Origin: Desulfurivibrionaceae bacterium
GTDB taxonomy: Bacteria > Desulfobacterota > Desulfobulbia > Desulfobulbales > VMSU01
Reading direction: 5' to 3'
Length of the DNA stretch: 64,000 nucleotides
NCBI GenBank assembly: GCA_030145275.1
Contig: JAQYVV010000004.1
Coordinates: 124,001-188,000 of the forward strand
Each line of letters starts with the position of its first letter. Within the stretch, counting starts at the first letter, position 1. A model generated the notes under the pieces. The model was not told the DNA's origin, did not search any database, and was given only the letters and a program-made list of their open reading frames with translations. This document shows positions 54,299 through 63,356 of the stretch, one piece after another. Both the position numbers and the translations under genes were made by a program.

Positions 54299-54448
54299 AA
54301 GTAATATACCTGCTTGAAAAAGTGGTTCTATTGGATTGTTTTGCTTCCTATATTGCTGGACTATATCTTTCAAAGCCCTAGTCCATGGTCTGAAGATTTA
54401 TATTGCGTCTGTTGCGTTGCCCAATGAATCAACCACTAGAAGGCTAAA

Positions 54449-54760
54449 GTGAAAATAGATATTAAAAACCATGACTTGCAGGTTGATGGTACTCCTGCAT
54501 TGAGTTTGTTAAATAACTTCTTAGTGAGCCAAAGCCCTATTCACACAGTATGTGGTGGAAAAGCAAGATGCGGCTGCTGCCGGATAAAAATCAGCAAAGG
54601 GCAAGAAAGCATGTCAAAAGCCAATGAATTTGAAAAGGTAAGGTTAGGCGATGTTCTTTTACAGGAGGGCTGGCGGTTGTCGTGCCAAAGTTATGCCTTG
54701 CGAGACCTTGAGGTCTTTATGCCAAAAGGGAAAGACCTTGAAGATTTTTGTTCACCTTAA
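54449..54760 (+). CDS. 2Fe-2S ferredoxin
   Basis: The 103-residue protein is a plant-type [2Fe-2S] ferredoxin. CGGKARCGCC gives Cys35, Cys41 and Cys44 (Cys43 is extra), and Cys79 lies in RLSCQ. It has the Ala/Gly/Lys pattern of the family and no signal peptide. It transfers electrons in the cytoplasm. The rhodanese/MBL gene follows about 110 bases later. Confidence 0.85.
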   Translation: MKIDIKNHDLQVDGTPALSLLNNFLVSQSPIHTVCGGKARCGCCRIKISKGQESMSKANEFEKVRLGDVLLQEGWRLSCQSYALRDLEVFMPKGKDLEDFCSP

Positions 54761-54870
54761 ATTACGAGGTATTAGGGGGCTTGGCCTCTCTGAACAGTCA
54801 CAGCCTGGAGTTAATCGTAATTTCCAGTCTACGCTGAATAATTATCAAATATATTTAACAGGAGGAAGAT

Positions 54871-56052
54871 ATGAGTGATCCATTTATCTACACAGCGGAA
54901 GAGTTGTTTGAGTGGTTGTCCAAAGGGCCGGATTTTGTTTTGCTTGATGTCCGCAATGAAAAAGAATTTAAGAACTGGTACGTGGAGGCGCCTAGCATCT
55001 TCCCCTATATTAATATTCCGTACTATGAATTTATTGAAGATGTAAGTGGAAGTGTGGCTAAAATACCCGCTGACCAGAAAATCAGAATTGTCTGTGCCAA
55101 AGAGGGATCTGCCAAATATGTGGCCGAACAGGTTGTTGCCAAAGGGTTTAGCGATGTCGGTTATTTGCAGGGCGGTATTGTGGCCTGGGGCAATGTTTTA
55201 ATCCCAAAAAAAATATCAACAGATGAAACATCCTATGATCTTTATCAGTGCGTTAGGCCTGGCAAGGGAGCCTGCAGTTATATTGCCATAGCAGGCAAGG
55301 AAGCCATGGTGTTTGATCCATCCCGAAATATCGAGTTTTACCAAAAATTTGCCGAGGAAAAAAACTGTACAATCAGTAAAATTTTTGAAACCCATCGACA
55401 GGCTGACTATATCTCAGGCAGTATCCAGTTGGCGGCCGAGACCGGCGCCACAATTTTTGCAAGTGCCATTGATTTTGATGGAGCCCATTTCGATTATGAA
55501 GCCGTTGAGGACATGGCCCAGTACGATTTTGCCAATGGAACCAAGGTTCAGGCGGTGCACACTCCAGGGCACACCATGGGCAGTACCTCATATTTTATAG
55601 ATAATAAATACCTTCTAACCGGTGATACCATTTTTATCAGTACTGCCGGGCGTCCTGATCTGGGAGGAAAAAGCAAGAAATGGTCCCGTTTCCTCTATCT
55701 GACCCTCACGCTTAAGTTCCGCAATTTTGCGGATAATGTCTTGATTTGTCCGGGGCATTACTCGAACTGGCGAGAGGCAAATCCTGAGCAGGTTTTTGTT
55801 GATACCTTAGGTAATCTACGGGCCAACAACGTGGCCTTTGAATCTCCTACAGAGGTTCATTTTGGCGAATTTATCACCGAGAACCATAGGCCTCAACCCG
55901 GGACTTATGCCAAAATCAGGCGAATCAACGGTGGTTGGCTGAAGGTCGACCAGGAAGAAGTAAACACGCTGGATTTGGGTAAACATGAGTGCGGGGCCAG
56001 CAATTATGGCACAAAAGGGGTTAGTGCTGAGGTATTACGCGGTAAAAAATAG
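54871..56052 (+). CDS. Rhodanese domain fused to metallo-beta-lactamase fold protein with altered metal site
   Basis: Residues 1-115 are a rhodanese domain with the active Cys75 in RIVCAKEGS. Residues 120-393 are an MBL fold of the persulfide dioxygenase/ETHE1 type: HTPGHTMGSTSY with His230 and His234, LTGDTIF with Asp252, and CPGHYSNW. The first metal motif, normally THxHxDH, reads THRQADY at 174-180, so two expected ligands (HxH second His and DH His) are Gln and Tyr. AGGAGG precedes the ATG. Sulfur-transfer or persulfide handling is suggested, but catalysis by the MBL part is doubtful. Confidence 0.82.
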   Translation: MSDPFIYTAEELFEWLSKGPDFVLLDVRNEKEFKNWYVEAPSIFPYINIPYYEFIEDVSGSVAKIPADQKIRIVCAKEGSAKYVAEQVVAKGFSDVGYLQGGIVAWGNVLIPKKISTDETSYDLYQCVRPGKGACSYIAIAGKEAMVFDPSRNIEFYQKFAEEKNCTISKIFETHRQADYISGSIQLAAETGATIFASAIDFDGAHFDYEAVEDMAQYDFANGTKVQAVHTPGHTMGSTSYFIDNKYLLTGDTIFISTAGRPDLGGKSKKWSRFLYLTLTLKFRNFADNVLICPGHYSNWREANPEQVFVDTLGNLRANNVAFESPTEVHFGEFITENHRPQPGTYAKIRRINGGWLKVDQEEVNTLDLGKHECGASNYGTKGVSAEVLRGKK

Positions 56053-56053
56053 T

Positions 56054-56124
56054 GTAACTGTCCAGCAGCACTCCGATATGAAGCACATCCGGAGTCTACG
56101 CTTACCTGAGCAACTACAAGTTAC
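56054..56124. repeat. Short palindromic element with GTAACT termini
   Basis: GTAACTGTCCAGCAGC and GCAACTACAAGTTAC form imperfect inverted ends around an ACTCCG/CGGAGT hairpin. It may be a shortened relative of element E (26967-27098). Confidence 0.4.
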
Positions 56125-56166
56125 AGGGAAACCACTCTTCTGCAGATGCAAAGAGTAGTTTCCCTA
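56125..56166. repeat. Strong hairpin downstream of the rhodanese/MBL gene
   Basis: Fifteen-base arms AGGGAAACCACTCTT and AAGAGTAGTTTCCCT pair with a single G-T type mismatch around a loop of about 11 bases. There is no T run, so it may stabilise or process the mRNA end rather than terminate by itself. The remaining bases up to 56411 show no gene. Confidence 0.6.
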
Positions 56167-56411
56167 GTCTCCCTGCAACATTTGTTTCACTCTCTCAATA
56201 ACTGGCAGTATCTGCCAATTCATTGTTATTACATCCATCCGGGCCAATAAGCTTGTCAGGTAGCGACCTTTGTTGCAGGCCTACTCCTGGACAAATCAGC
56301 TTTGCATCATGCCTTTTTTAAATTTATTGCTTTGTTGATGTGGGGTAAATGATATAATCATCGTAGCTGTGAAGTGACAAAATAGGCGCTAATCGTAGTA
56401 GACACATGCAT

Positions 56412-56579
56412 CTAGGAGGCTGTCCGAGAATAGCTACCCTACCTACAAGGCCGCAGAAATTGGCCCATTTTCACGCTAATTTTCGTTCAATAGCGCTGCT
56501 ATTCACCGAAAATGATCGAATAACTGGCCTCAATTCTACGACTTTTCGCTACGGCTTCTATTCTCGGACAGCCTCCTAG
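56412..56579. repeat. MITE-like element F with perfect 22-base terminal inverted repeats
   Basis: CTAGGAGGCTGTCCGAGAATAG at the left (first 20 bases CTAGGAGGCTGTCCGAGAAT) is the exact reverse complement of the right end. The 168-base interior has no gene; it contains a fold-back around TTTTCG...CGAAAA. A GCA triplet flanks both sides, and CTAG occurs at both extreme ends, either of which might be a target duplication. One copy only in this window. Confidence 0.82.
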
Positions 56580-56617
56580 AGCACAAGCAACTGATGTCTA
56601 CAGGAGGGAGGCTCACA

Positions 56618-57841
56618 ATGATAGACTCGGCTTTTTTTTCACTCCCAGTTTGGCTGAGAGAGATTCTTGCCGATCCATTTAAAAAATATCTTTTTCTTTT
56701 TCTCTTTCTCCTCGGCTGTTTTTTATTTGTTGGTGAACGGCAGCAGAAGCAGATAGAGACGCTAGGAAAACATATTTCTTTCTTTACCCATCCAAATTGC
56801 CCACACTGCCAGGCACAAAAAAAGTTCATTCCCTATCTCAAGGCCAAATATCCTGAAATAACCTGGCTTGAATACGATACCTCATTGCCGCAAGACTCCA
56901 AAAAACTTATTGAATATATCGAAAAAAGTGGGCAAAGCACATTTCGATTGGGTGTCCCCAGGACCTTTGTCGGCCCCTATGTTATCGCTGGGTTCAATAC
57001 GGCAGAAACAACAGGGGTCGCACTGGAAAGGGCGATTCAGGCTTATCTTCAGGATGATCCAACATTATTTGAGGGAAGCGAGACGGATTGGCAAAGTAGC
57101 GAAACTGTTGACCTGCCACTTCTTGGCAAAACCAAGCTTGCAGATTACTCTCTATTGGCCCTGGCGGTTATCATGGGGTTCGTTGATGGGTTTAATCCTT
57201 GCGCTATGTGGGTTTTGGTCTACCTTATTTCACTTATCCTGATGCTCAGAGATCGCAAGAAAATATGGCTTCTGGTCGGAACCTTTGTGGCTGCATCTGG
57301 GATTCTTTATTTTCTGTTTATGACCGCTTGGCTGAATGTATTCCTCTTTATGGGCTATCTGCGGATTCTGACACTTATCATCGGGCTTGTGGCCCTTGGG
57401 GCTGGGATCTTGAATATTCGTGAATATATCATGACCAAGGGAGAACTTACCTGTAAAATAGGAGATTCTGCAGCCAAGAAAAAAACCATGGGCAGAATAG
57501 AAGGAATTATAAACGCACCGCTGTCCATTCTTTCAGTCTTCAGCATCATTGCCCTGGCCTTTGTCATCAACTCCATCGAATTTGCCTGTTCTGCGGCCTT
57601 GCCTGCAATTTTCACTCATACCCTGTCTTTAAGTAATCTCCCAACCCTTCAATATTACGGTTATATTCTTGTTTATGATTTCTTTTTCATGCTCGACGAT
57701 ATGATCATCTTTAGTCTGGCGGTTATAGCACTGGACACCGATATTGGGCATCGCTATGCAAAATATTGTAAGATTATCGGAGGCGTTGTCCTCTTAGTTT
57801 TAGGTGCCTTTATGGTGTTTTTTCCGGATATGCTGCGCTGA
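56618..57841 (+). CDS. Thioredoxin/glutaredoxin-like domain fused to a CcdA/DsbD-like membrane domain
   Basis: The 407-residue membrane protein has an N-terminal helix (about 24-39). A redox domain with CPHC at 61-64 and the cis-Pro loop GVPRTFVG at about 112-119 follows. The second half has six or so membrane helices resembling the DsbD/CcdA transporter domain: GFVDGFNPCAMWVL (Cys195) and a later FACSAALPAIFTHTL. It would move reducing equivalents across the inner membrane. GGAGGGAGG precedes the ATG at 56618. Element F ends 38 bases upstream of the start. Confidence 0.85.
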   Translation: MIDSAFFSLPVWLREILADPFKKYLFLFLFLLGCFLFVGERQQKQIETLGKHISFFTHPNCPHCQAQKKFIPYLKAKYPEITWLEYDTSLPQDSKKLIEYIEKSGQSTFRLGVPRTFVGPYVIAGFNTAETTGVALERAIQAYLQDDPTLFEGSETDWQSSETVDLPLLGKTKLADYSLLALAVIMGFVDGFNPCAMWVLVYLISLILMLRDRKKIWLLVGTFVAASGILYFLFMTAWLNVFLFMGYLRILTLIIGLVALGAGILNIREYIMTKGELTCKIGDSAAKKKTMGRIEGIINAPLSILSVFSIIALAFVINSIEFACSAALPAIFTHTLSLSNLPTLQYYGYILVYDFFFMLDDMIIFSLAVIALDTDIGHRYAKYCKIIGGVVLLVLGAFMVFFPDMLR

Positions 57842-57949
57842 ATATGAGAAAAAAATAACGGCTTACAGCTGCAATTATATTTGACGACACCTCTTATTTT
57901 CCATAGAATTAAATTATGGGGATATGCAGCAGTGGATTTACACCTGAAC

Positions 57950-58103
57950 TTAGAGATCAATTAAGTACACCCAAGATTGCATAACCCCGAGTCCGTAAGC
58001 GTTTCAGGGGCACCCCGATGTGCGTGATCGAGCCACGCGATTATACCCCCTGTATATCACGGGGTTCGATCACGTGCAGCTGGGTGTTCATGGAGCGCTT
58101 ACC
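57950..58103. repeat. Family C palindromic element, copy C2 (154 bp)
   Basis: It matches C1 (38368-38520) almost base for base and in the same orientation, including GATTGCATAACCCCGAGTCC, the CGTGATCGAGCCACGCGATT core and the CATGGAGCGCTTACC end. It lies 45 bases upstream of the psiE-like gene. Confidence 0.9.
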
Positions 58104-58148
58104 ACCTGGAAGAAATCTCTTTTCCCGTTATGAGGTATCAAAATAATA

Positions 58149-58622
58149 ATGGATACAAAACAAGAGAAAGAGCAGCATCTGATTGAACCAGGTCATGACC
58201 TCGCTAAGGAACATGAAGATCCGTATATTGAGATTTTACATAGGATAATCCGTCTGGCAGTGAAGGCATTGGCAGGTTTAATGGTTTTAGTCATCGTCTG
58301 GGGGCTCGGTGATGTAGTGTATGTTTTATATCAGCGCTTGATTGAACCGCCTTTTTTGCTGTTAAGCATTAACGATATCCTCGCAACATTTGGCGCTTTT
58401 TTAGCGGTATTGATAGCCATTGAGATTTTTGTAAATATTACCATGTACCTGAAGACCGATGTTATTCCTGTAAGATTGGTGGTTGCCACAGCCCTGATGG
58501 CTATCGCACGTAAAGTTATTATCTTTGATTTCGATAAAATAACACCTCCGTTTGTGCTTGGGACAGCAGCCACAGTCTTAGCTCTTGGCGTCACTTATTG
58601 GCTTATTTCGAAAAAAATCTGA
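58149..58622 (+). CDS. PsiE-family membrane protein
   Basis: The 157-residue protein has a charged N terminus and four hydrophobic helices (about 38-60, 70-100, 105-125 and 135-155). The pattern IEIFVNITMYLKTDVIPVRLVV and TALMAIARKVIIFDFD fits the phosphate-starvation-inducible PsiE family. The biochemical role of PsiE is unknown. It is probably monocistronic. Confidence 0.82.
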   Translation: MDTKQEKEQHLIEPGHDLAKEHEDPYIEILHRIIRLAVKALAGLMVLVIVWGLGDVVYVLYQRLIEPPFLLLSINDILATFGAFLAVLIAIEIFVNITMYLKTDVIPVRLVVATALMAIARKVIIFDFDKITPPFVLGTAATVLALGVTYWLISKKI

Positions 58623-58741
58623 TTCAAATTCATTTACTTTTAGAGAATCTCCCCCAATGTCTTCCCTCTTATCAAATTTATTGCTTCGCAACTGTTAAGT
58701 TGCTTTGTTTAAGAATGGCACGGTTATTGGATACAAAAAAG

Positions 58742-58893
58742 GTAAATATTCGGCCTCACTCCACAGAAAGTCACTCAGGCTGTCCAGCATACCGATGTAT
58801 AGCTGAAAAGCCTGATTACCTCCCTGTGAAGCGATGCCAAACATTTACGGTTTGGGTAAAAATGCTATTTTTTTGATCAAGCCGAATATTTAC
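58742..58893. repeat. Family B element, copy B4 (152 bp, diverged centre)
   Basis: It is bounded by GTAAATATTCGGC and GCCGAATATTTAC. An internal CCAAACATTTACGG box corresponds to the inner GTAAATGTTTG of B1 read in reverse, while the middle (TCAGGCTGTCCAGC...) differs from B1 and B2. It lies between the psiE-like gene and a kinase gene. Confidence 0.75.
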
Positions 58894-58958
58894 CCAAAAA
58901 GGTATTTATAAATTGGGTGAAACTGGGATAATTGTTTACTCATGAGTTTAAAAAAAAA

Positions 58959-60227
58959 ATGGGGCACAAAATTAAAAATAGAAAATCAAGGATATTAATT
59001 GTCGATGACAATGTCTCCAATATAGATGTACTGGCAAATTTGCTCCAACCTTTATACAACCTGATGGTGGCAATGAATGGTCAAGAGGCCTTGGATTGTT
59101 GTTTTAAGAAGAATAAGCCTGACCTGATCCTTCTTGATATTATGATGCCGGGTATAGATGGTTATGAGGTATGTCGTCAGTTGAAGGAACAGGAAAAAAC
59201 GAAAGATATTCCAATAATTTTTGTTACGGCCAGAAGTAATGAAGACGACGAGGTGATGGGGTTTGAAGCAGGAGCCATTGATTTTATCGTAAAACCTGTC
59301 CAGGAACTCACCCTTTTGGCAAGGGTTGCAACTCATCTGGAACTTAGCAACCTGCGTACCAAACTTAGGGGACAGGTTGAAAAGAGGACAGAGAAATTGC
59401 AAAGGGCAAATGCCAGGTTAAAGGATGAAATAGAAAGACATAAAAACACCTCAAACGCTCTCCGTGGCAATGAAATCATGGCTATGCGTAATTCTCACTT
59501 AGCCTCACTTGGTAGCATTGCGGCAGGAATGGCCCATGAAATTAATAACCCTAATAGTTTCATTAGTTTAAATATTCCTCTCTTGAATGATATTTTTAAT
59601 GGAATTATGGAATATTTGAGTGAAAATCAAGAAGATATAAACATAGGTTCCCTCTCCCACGCAAAAATTAAAACTATGGTGCCAACGCTCTTAAGCGGCA
59701 TCGAAGAAGGGTCTAGGCGTATAGATTATATAATTAATCATTTGAAAAAATTTTCCATGCAGGATCAGGAAAATGTCAAGGTTGAGACCGATATAAACCT
59801 TGTTATCGAGGATTCGATAATGCTGCTCATTAATGAAATAAAAAAACGTAGTATCAATGTGCAAAAAAACTTTGGTAGAATCCCAAGTATTTTGATTAAC
59901 AGGTATCAGATTGAGCAGGTTTTCATGAACATTATGCAAAATGCTGTCGAATCATCAAAGGATGGGCACCGGTCAATCTGTATATCCACATGCATCGACA
60001 ATAAACTTCAGAATGTGTTAGTGGAGATCAAAGATAATGGCCATGGCATAGATCTTGACATTGCAAACCGAATATTTGAGCCTTTTTTTACGACCAAGTT
60101 AAGTAAAGGTGGGACGGGCCTTGGTTTACCTGTTTCCCATAAAATAATATCTGAGCATGGAGGGAGCATTGAAGTTGAGTCTGGCATAGGTCAATGGACA
60201 ATTTTTACAGTCGCACTCCCTTTATAA
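58959..60227 (+). CDS. Receiver-domain histidine kinase (REC-HisKA-HATPase)
   Basis: A REC domain (ILIVDDNVSNIDVLANLL, acceptor Asp in LILLDIMMPGIDGYE, FIVKPV) is joined by a coiled coil to a kinase with HisKA SIAAGMAHEINNPNSFI and an ATPase (MNIMQNAVESS, DNGHGIDLD, GTGLGLPVSHKI). There is no membrane helix, so it is cytosolic. The ATG at 58959 follows a run of ten A residues. A TTG at 58932 is the alternative start. Frameshift slippage in the A run is possible but unproven. Confidence 0.88.
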   Translation: MGHKIKNRKSRILIVDDNVSNIDVLANLLQPLYNLMVAMNGQEALDCCFKKNKPDLILLDIMMPGIDGYEVCRQLKEQEKTKDIPIIFVTARSNEDDEVMGFEAGAIDFIVKPVQELTLLARVATHLELSNLRTKLRGQVEKRTEKLQRANARLKDEIERHKNTSNALRGNEIMAMRNSHLASLGSIAAGMAHEINNPNSFISLNIPLLNDIFNGIMEYLSENQEDINIGSLSHAKIKTMVPTLLSGIEEGSRRIDYIINHLKKFSMQDQENVKVETDINLVIEDSIMLLINEIKKRSINVQKNFGRIPSILINRYQIEQVFMNIMQNAVESSKDGHRSICISTCIDNKLQNVLVEIKDNGHGIDLDIANRIFEPFFTTKLSKGGTGLGLPVSHKIISEHGGSIEVESGIGQWTIFTVALPL

Positions 60228-60301
60228 GCCGACGGAGTCTGCGCTTACCTTGCCAAGCACTATTTATGTTAACTTTTTTACGTAGCAGGCGAATATTTAC
60301 A
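60228..60301. repeat. Partial family B element, copy B6
   Basis: GCCGACGGAGTCTGCGCTTACC at the left (GACGGAGTCT and GCTTACC blocks) is shared with the interior of B5 (63169-63349), and CGAATATTTAC at the right is the family B end. The element is reduced to about 74 bases and lies directly between two kinase genes, ending just before the GGGAGGA ribosome site. Confidence 0.5.
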
Positions 60302-60315
60302 GTGGGAGGATACCC

Positions 60316-62997
60316 GTGCCAGAAACTGAACAAATGCAGAAAGAACGTGTTTTGGTGGTTGATGATCTGCCTGCTAACATCGATTACCTGGCTGAGTCCT
60401 TACAGGAAGAATATCAGGTGTCAGTTGCTATAAGCGGTGTTGATGCCCTGCGCTGTGCTCAATCTGAGAGCAGGCCTGATATTATTCTCCTGGATGTCAT
60501 GATGCCAGGCATGGATGGTTATACCGTATGCAAGGCCTTGAAAGATAATTTACACACCAGGGATATCCCCATAATTTTTGTCACAGCCAGAAATACCCCA
60601 GAAGATGAATTGATAGGACTGCAAGCCGGGGCCATAGATTATGTGAGAAAACCGGTGAATGTGCCAACTGTCAAAGCAAGGATAAGCAGCCAGCTTGAAT
60701 TAAAAAGAAGCAGGGAACGACTAGGCCGACAAGCTGCTGAACTTGATGCCATTAACCAGAAACTAACCCGTGAGATAGAAGAGAGAAAGAAGACAGAGGC
60801 TATCTTATTGCGTCGGGATACTGTTTTAGATGCAGTCCATTTTGCAGCAGAACAATTGGCCCTGGTCGATAACTGGCATGAAGTTATACCGCAGCTGGTA
60901 AGCAGATTGGGCAGGTCTGCAGAGGTCAGTCGAACCTACATCTGTCAGCTCTCTCCTGAAAAATCAAAATTGAAGATGTCGAAAAACTGTTATATCTGGG
61001 AGGAGGCAACTAACAATGTAAAAACAGGCTGTGTCTGCTGCCAGGAACATCCTGACGACTGCCAGAAATTAAAGTCATATAAACAGGCTGTTGACTCTGG
61101 CCAGCAGCTTATCGGTCTAACCAAAGACATGCCGCTTTCCCTGCAAGAAATAATACGTCCCCAAGGGGTAAAATCCACGGCAATTCGCCCTATCATGGTG
61201 GAGAAAAAACTCTGGGGTTTTATGGGCTTTGACGATTGCAAGACGGATCGAAACTGGAGCAGCCCTGAAATTGATGCATTAAACACGGCGGCGCATATAG
61301 TAGGGGCCGCAATTTATCGGCGCCAGGTAGAAGAAAAATTAAAAATAGCTAAAGATGTGGCTGTGCGAGCATCCCAGGCTAAAACCCAGTTTCTGGCCAG
61401 CATGAGCCATGAAATCAGGACACCGATGAATGCTATTATCGGCATGACCGGATTGGCCCTGGACTCTCAGCTTAATTCAAAACAGCGCCATTGCCTGGAT
61501 ATTGCCTTTAATTCAGCTAACGCCCTGCTCGGACTCCTTAACGACATCCTGGATTTTTCCAAGGTAGAAGCGGGCCAGTTGCTCCTGGAGAACAGTTCTT
61601 TCATGCTACAGGAAGCGTTGGAAATGGCCATTAAAACCTTGCAGTATAATGCGGGTCAGAAAGGGCTAGAAATTCATCTGGATATCCCCCCAACACTACC
61701 GGCTAAGTTGATGGGCGATGAACTGCGTCTTCGACAAATTTTGCTTAATTTAATCAGTAATGCGATTAAGTTTACCGATCAAGGTGAAATTCAAGTTCGT
61801 GTTGAAATTCAAGAGAAGAACAAGAATGATGTTTTTCTCCAGTTCATGGTCAAAGATTCTGGCACAGGGATACCAGCAGAAAAACAACAAGCCATATTCA
61901 ACGCTTTTTCCCAGGCAGACAGCTCTATTTCCCGGCTGTATGGAGGCACTGGTCTTGGCTTGAGCATTGCCCGCAGCCTGACTACTCTGATGGATGGTGA
62001 AATATGGGTGGATAGTGAGATGGGCGTGGGCTCTACTTTTCAATTCACGGCCAGATTTAATCTGCCGCCCCCAGAGACAAAAGAGACAGTAGGGGCAAGG
62101 CAGAAAAGTAAGGTGTTAAGAGAAGGTGCCGGAGCAAAGGAGAGTCAAGACAGAAAGGCTGGCGCCACCGTTGTCCAAAAGAGTTCCCATGATTTTTTGT
62201 TGTTAGTTGTTGAAGATAATTATGCCAATCAACAGTTGGCCAAATTATTGCTTGAAGATAATGGTTACAGGGTTTTTTTGGCAGGCAACGGAATTGAAGC
62301 CTTGCATGCTATCAGCAAGCGTTCCTACGATCTGGTCCTGATGGATATGCAAATGCCTAAAATGGACGGCATTGCAGCTAGCCAATACATTCGCGCCTGT
62401 GAACATTCACAATGTGAAGCTATAGGAGATGATCGCAAACTGGCGGCAGATGTTACTGCCAGGCTAAGGGAAAAGCATTTGCCGGTTATTGCCATGACGG
62501 CCAATGCCATGGGCAGTGATAAACAAAAATGTCTTGCCGCTGGAATGGATGAATATATAACCAAACCCATTCTTCCCGATAATATTTTTGCTACTCTTGA
62601 TAGATTTCTTGGAAAATGTGAGCGCCGCAATTCATCTGAAGGAGGTTTAGCGGCAGATTACCAAAAAGCAAAAGAGGACGGCCGGTTAAAAGAGGTGAGA
62701 CGATTCCTGCTTGACAAGGTTCGCTTGGAAAAAAGTAAAATAACGCCCCTGCTTGATCTTTTTTGTCAAAACCACAAAATAACCCTGGCCGATTTAAAGA
62801 AATCTCAAAAAAATAACGACCTGAAACTTCTCTGCCGTACGGCCCACACCATTAAAGGTGCGATCTTGAATCTTGGTATGGAAGACATGGCAGAGATTGC
62901 CCTAGAAATTGAAAGAGAAAGCAAAAAAGGTTCGCAGATAGACTATGCTGTCTTAATCCAAAAGCTGGAAGATGGGCTGGGTTTTTTGTTGCACTAA
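60316..62997 (+). CDS. Hybrid histidine kinase REC-GAF-HisKA-HATPase-REC-HPt
   Basis: The 893-residue cytosolic protein starts with GTG after GGGAGGA. A REC domain lies at about 10-125 (VLVVDDLPANIDYLAESL, Asp in IILLDVMMPGMDGYT). A GAF-like sensor (about 175-345) contains a Cys cluster GCVCCQEHPDDCQ. HisKA ([17 protein letters not shown]), HATPase (SNAIKFTDQGE, GTGLGLSIARSL), a second REC (Asp in LVLMDMQMPKMDG) and a C-terminal HPt (CRTAHTIKGAILNLG) follow. The Cys cluster could bind metal or respond to redox. It is probably cotranscribed with the preceding REC kinase. Confidence 0.9.
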   Translation: MPETEQMQKERVLVVDDLPANIDYLAESLQEEYQVSVAISGVDALRCAQSESRPDIILLDVMMPGMDGYTVCKALKDNLHTRDIPIIFVTARNTPEDELIGLQAGAIDYVRKPVNVPTVKARISSQLELKRSRERLGRQAAELDAINQKLTREIEERKKTEAILLRRDTVLDAVHFAAEQLALVDNWHEVIPQLVSRLGRSAEVSRTYICQLSPEKSKLKMSKNCYIWEEATNNVKTGCVCCQEHPDDCQKLKSYKQAVDSGQQLIGLTKDMPLSLQEIIRPQGVKSTAIRPIMVEKKLWGFMGFDDCKTDRNWSSPEIDALNTAAHIVGAAIYRRQVEEKLKIAKDVAVRASQAKTQFLASMSHEIRTPMNAIIGMTGLALDSQLNSKQRHCLDIAFNSANALLGLLNDILDFSKVEAGQLLLENSSFMLQEALEMAIKTLQYNAGQKGLEIHLDIPPTLPAKLMGDELRLRQILLNLISNAIKFTDQGEIQVRVEIQEKNKNDVFLQFMVKDSGTGIPAEKQQAIFNAFSQADSSISRLYGGTGLGLSIARSLTTLMDGEIWVDSEMGVGSTFQFTARFNLPPPETKETVGARQKSKVLREGAGAKESQDRKAGATVVQKSSHDFLLLVVEDNYANQQLAKLLLEDNGYRVFLAGNGIEALHAISKRSYDLVLMDMQMPKMDGIAASQYIRACEHSQCEAIGDDRKLAADVTARLREKHLPVIAMTANAMGSDKQKCLAAGMDEYITKPILPDNIFATLDRFLGKCERRNSSEGGLAADYQKAKEDGRLKEVRRFLLDKVRLEKSKITPLLDLFCQNHKITLADLKKSQKNNDLKLLCRTAHTIKGAILNLGMEDMAEIALEIERESKKGSQIDYAVLIQKLEDGLGFLLH

Positions 62998-63082
62998 GAT
63001 AGTTGCTAGGATGCCAGGCTCAAAGGCTCTGCCCTGCAACAAATGTTGCACTATCTGCGACAAATAGTGTACAGCTATGTAA

Positions 63083-63142
63083 ATAAGCCATTTATGTCGC
63101 TTAATTTTCCCTGGAAAAACTCAAGGGACATAAATGGCTTAT
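63083..63142. repeat. Perfect 16-base inverted repeat (element G)
   Basis: ATAAGCCATTTATGTC at 63083-63098 and its exact complement GACATAAATGGCTTAT at 63127-63142 enclose a 28-base loop. There is no T run, so it is not a standard terminator. It lies between the hybrid kinase stop and family B element B5. Confidence 0.7.
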
Positions 63143-63168
63143 ATGTTTAAACACTGGAGCGTGCAATA

Positions 63169-63349
63169 GTAAATATTCGGCAACACTCCATGACGGAGTC
63201 TACACTACGTTTCGCTTACCTACGCCCGATCAGGCTGCCTCACGTAGAACGGCTACGCTTCGCCAACCTGATCGAACACATCTGAAGCGTTGTCAAACAT
63301 TTACATTTTGTTGGTTATTGTTGTTTTTCAGTGTTAGTCGAATATTTAC
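63169..63349. repeat. Family B element, copy B5 (181 bp, inverted)
   Basis: This copy runs opposite to B1 and B2. After GTAAATATTCGGCAACACTCC it has about 28 extra bases (GACGGAGTCT...GCTTACC). The complement of the B1 core follows (CCCGATCAGGCTG, TTCGCCAACCTGATCG, GAAGCGTTGTCAAACATTTA) and it ends CGAATATTTAC. It lies eight bases upstream of the start of the last kinase gene. Confidence 0.85.
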
Positions 63350-63356
63350 ATATGAT

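Noticed and set aside
58720-58742. Sigma-54-like promoter (TGGCACGGTTATTGGA)
   Set aside because: The -12 element lacks the required GC, and the next feature downstream is a repeat, not a gene.
58941-58995. Alternative ATG at 58942 before a run of ten A residues, in another frame
   Set aside because: Slippage could join it to the kinase frame, but a direct ATG at 58959 makes this unnecessary and nothing else supports it.
8535-63349. Repeats as a CRISPR array
   Set aside because: The copies are 10 kb or more apart, differ in length and are internally palindromic. There is no regular repeat-spacer array and no cas gene.
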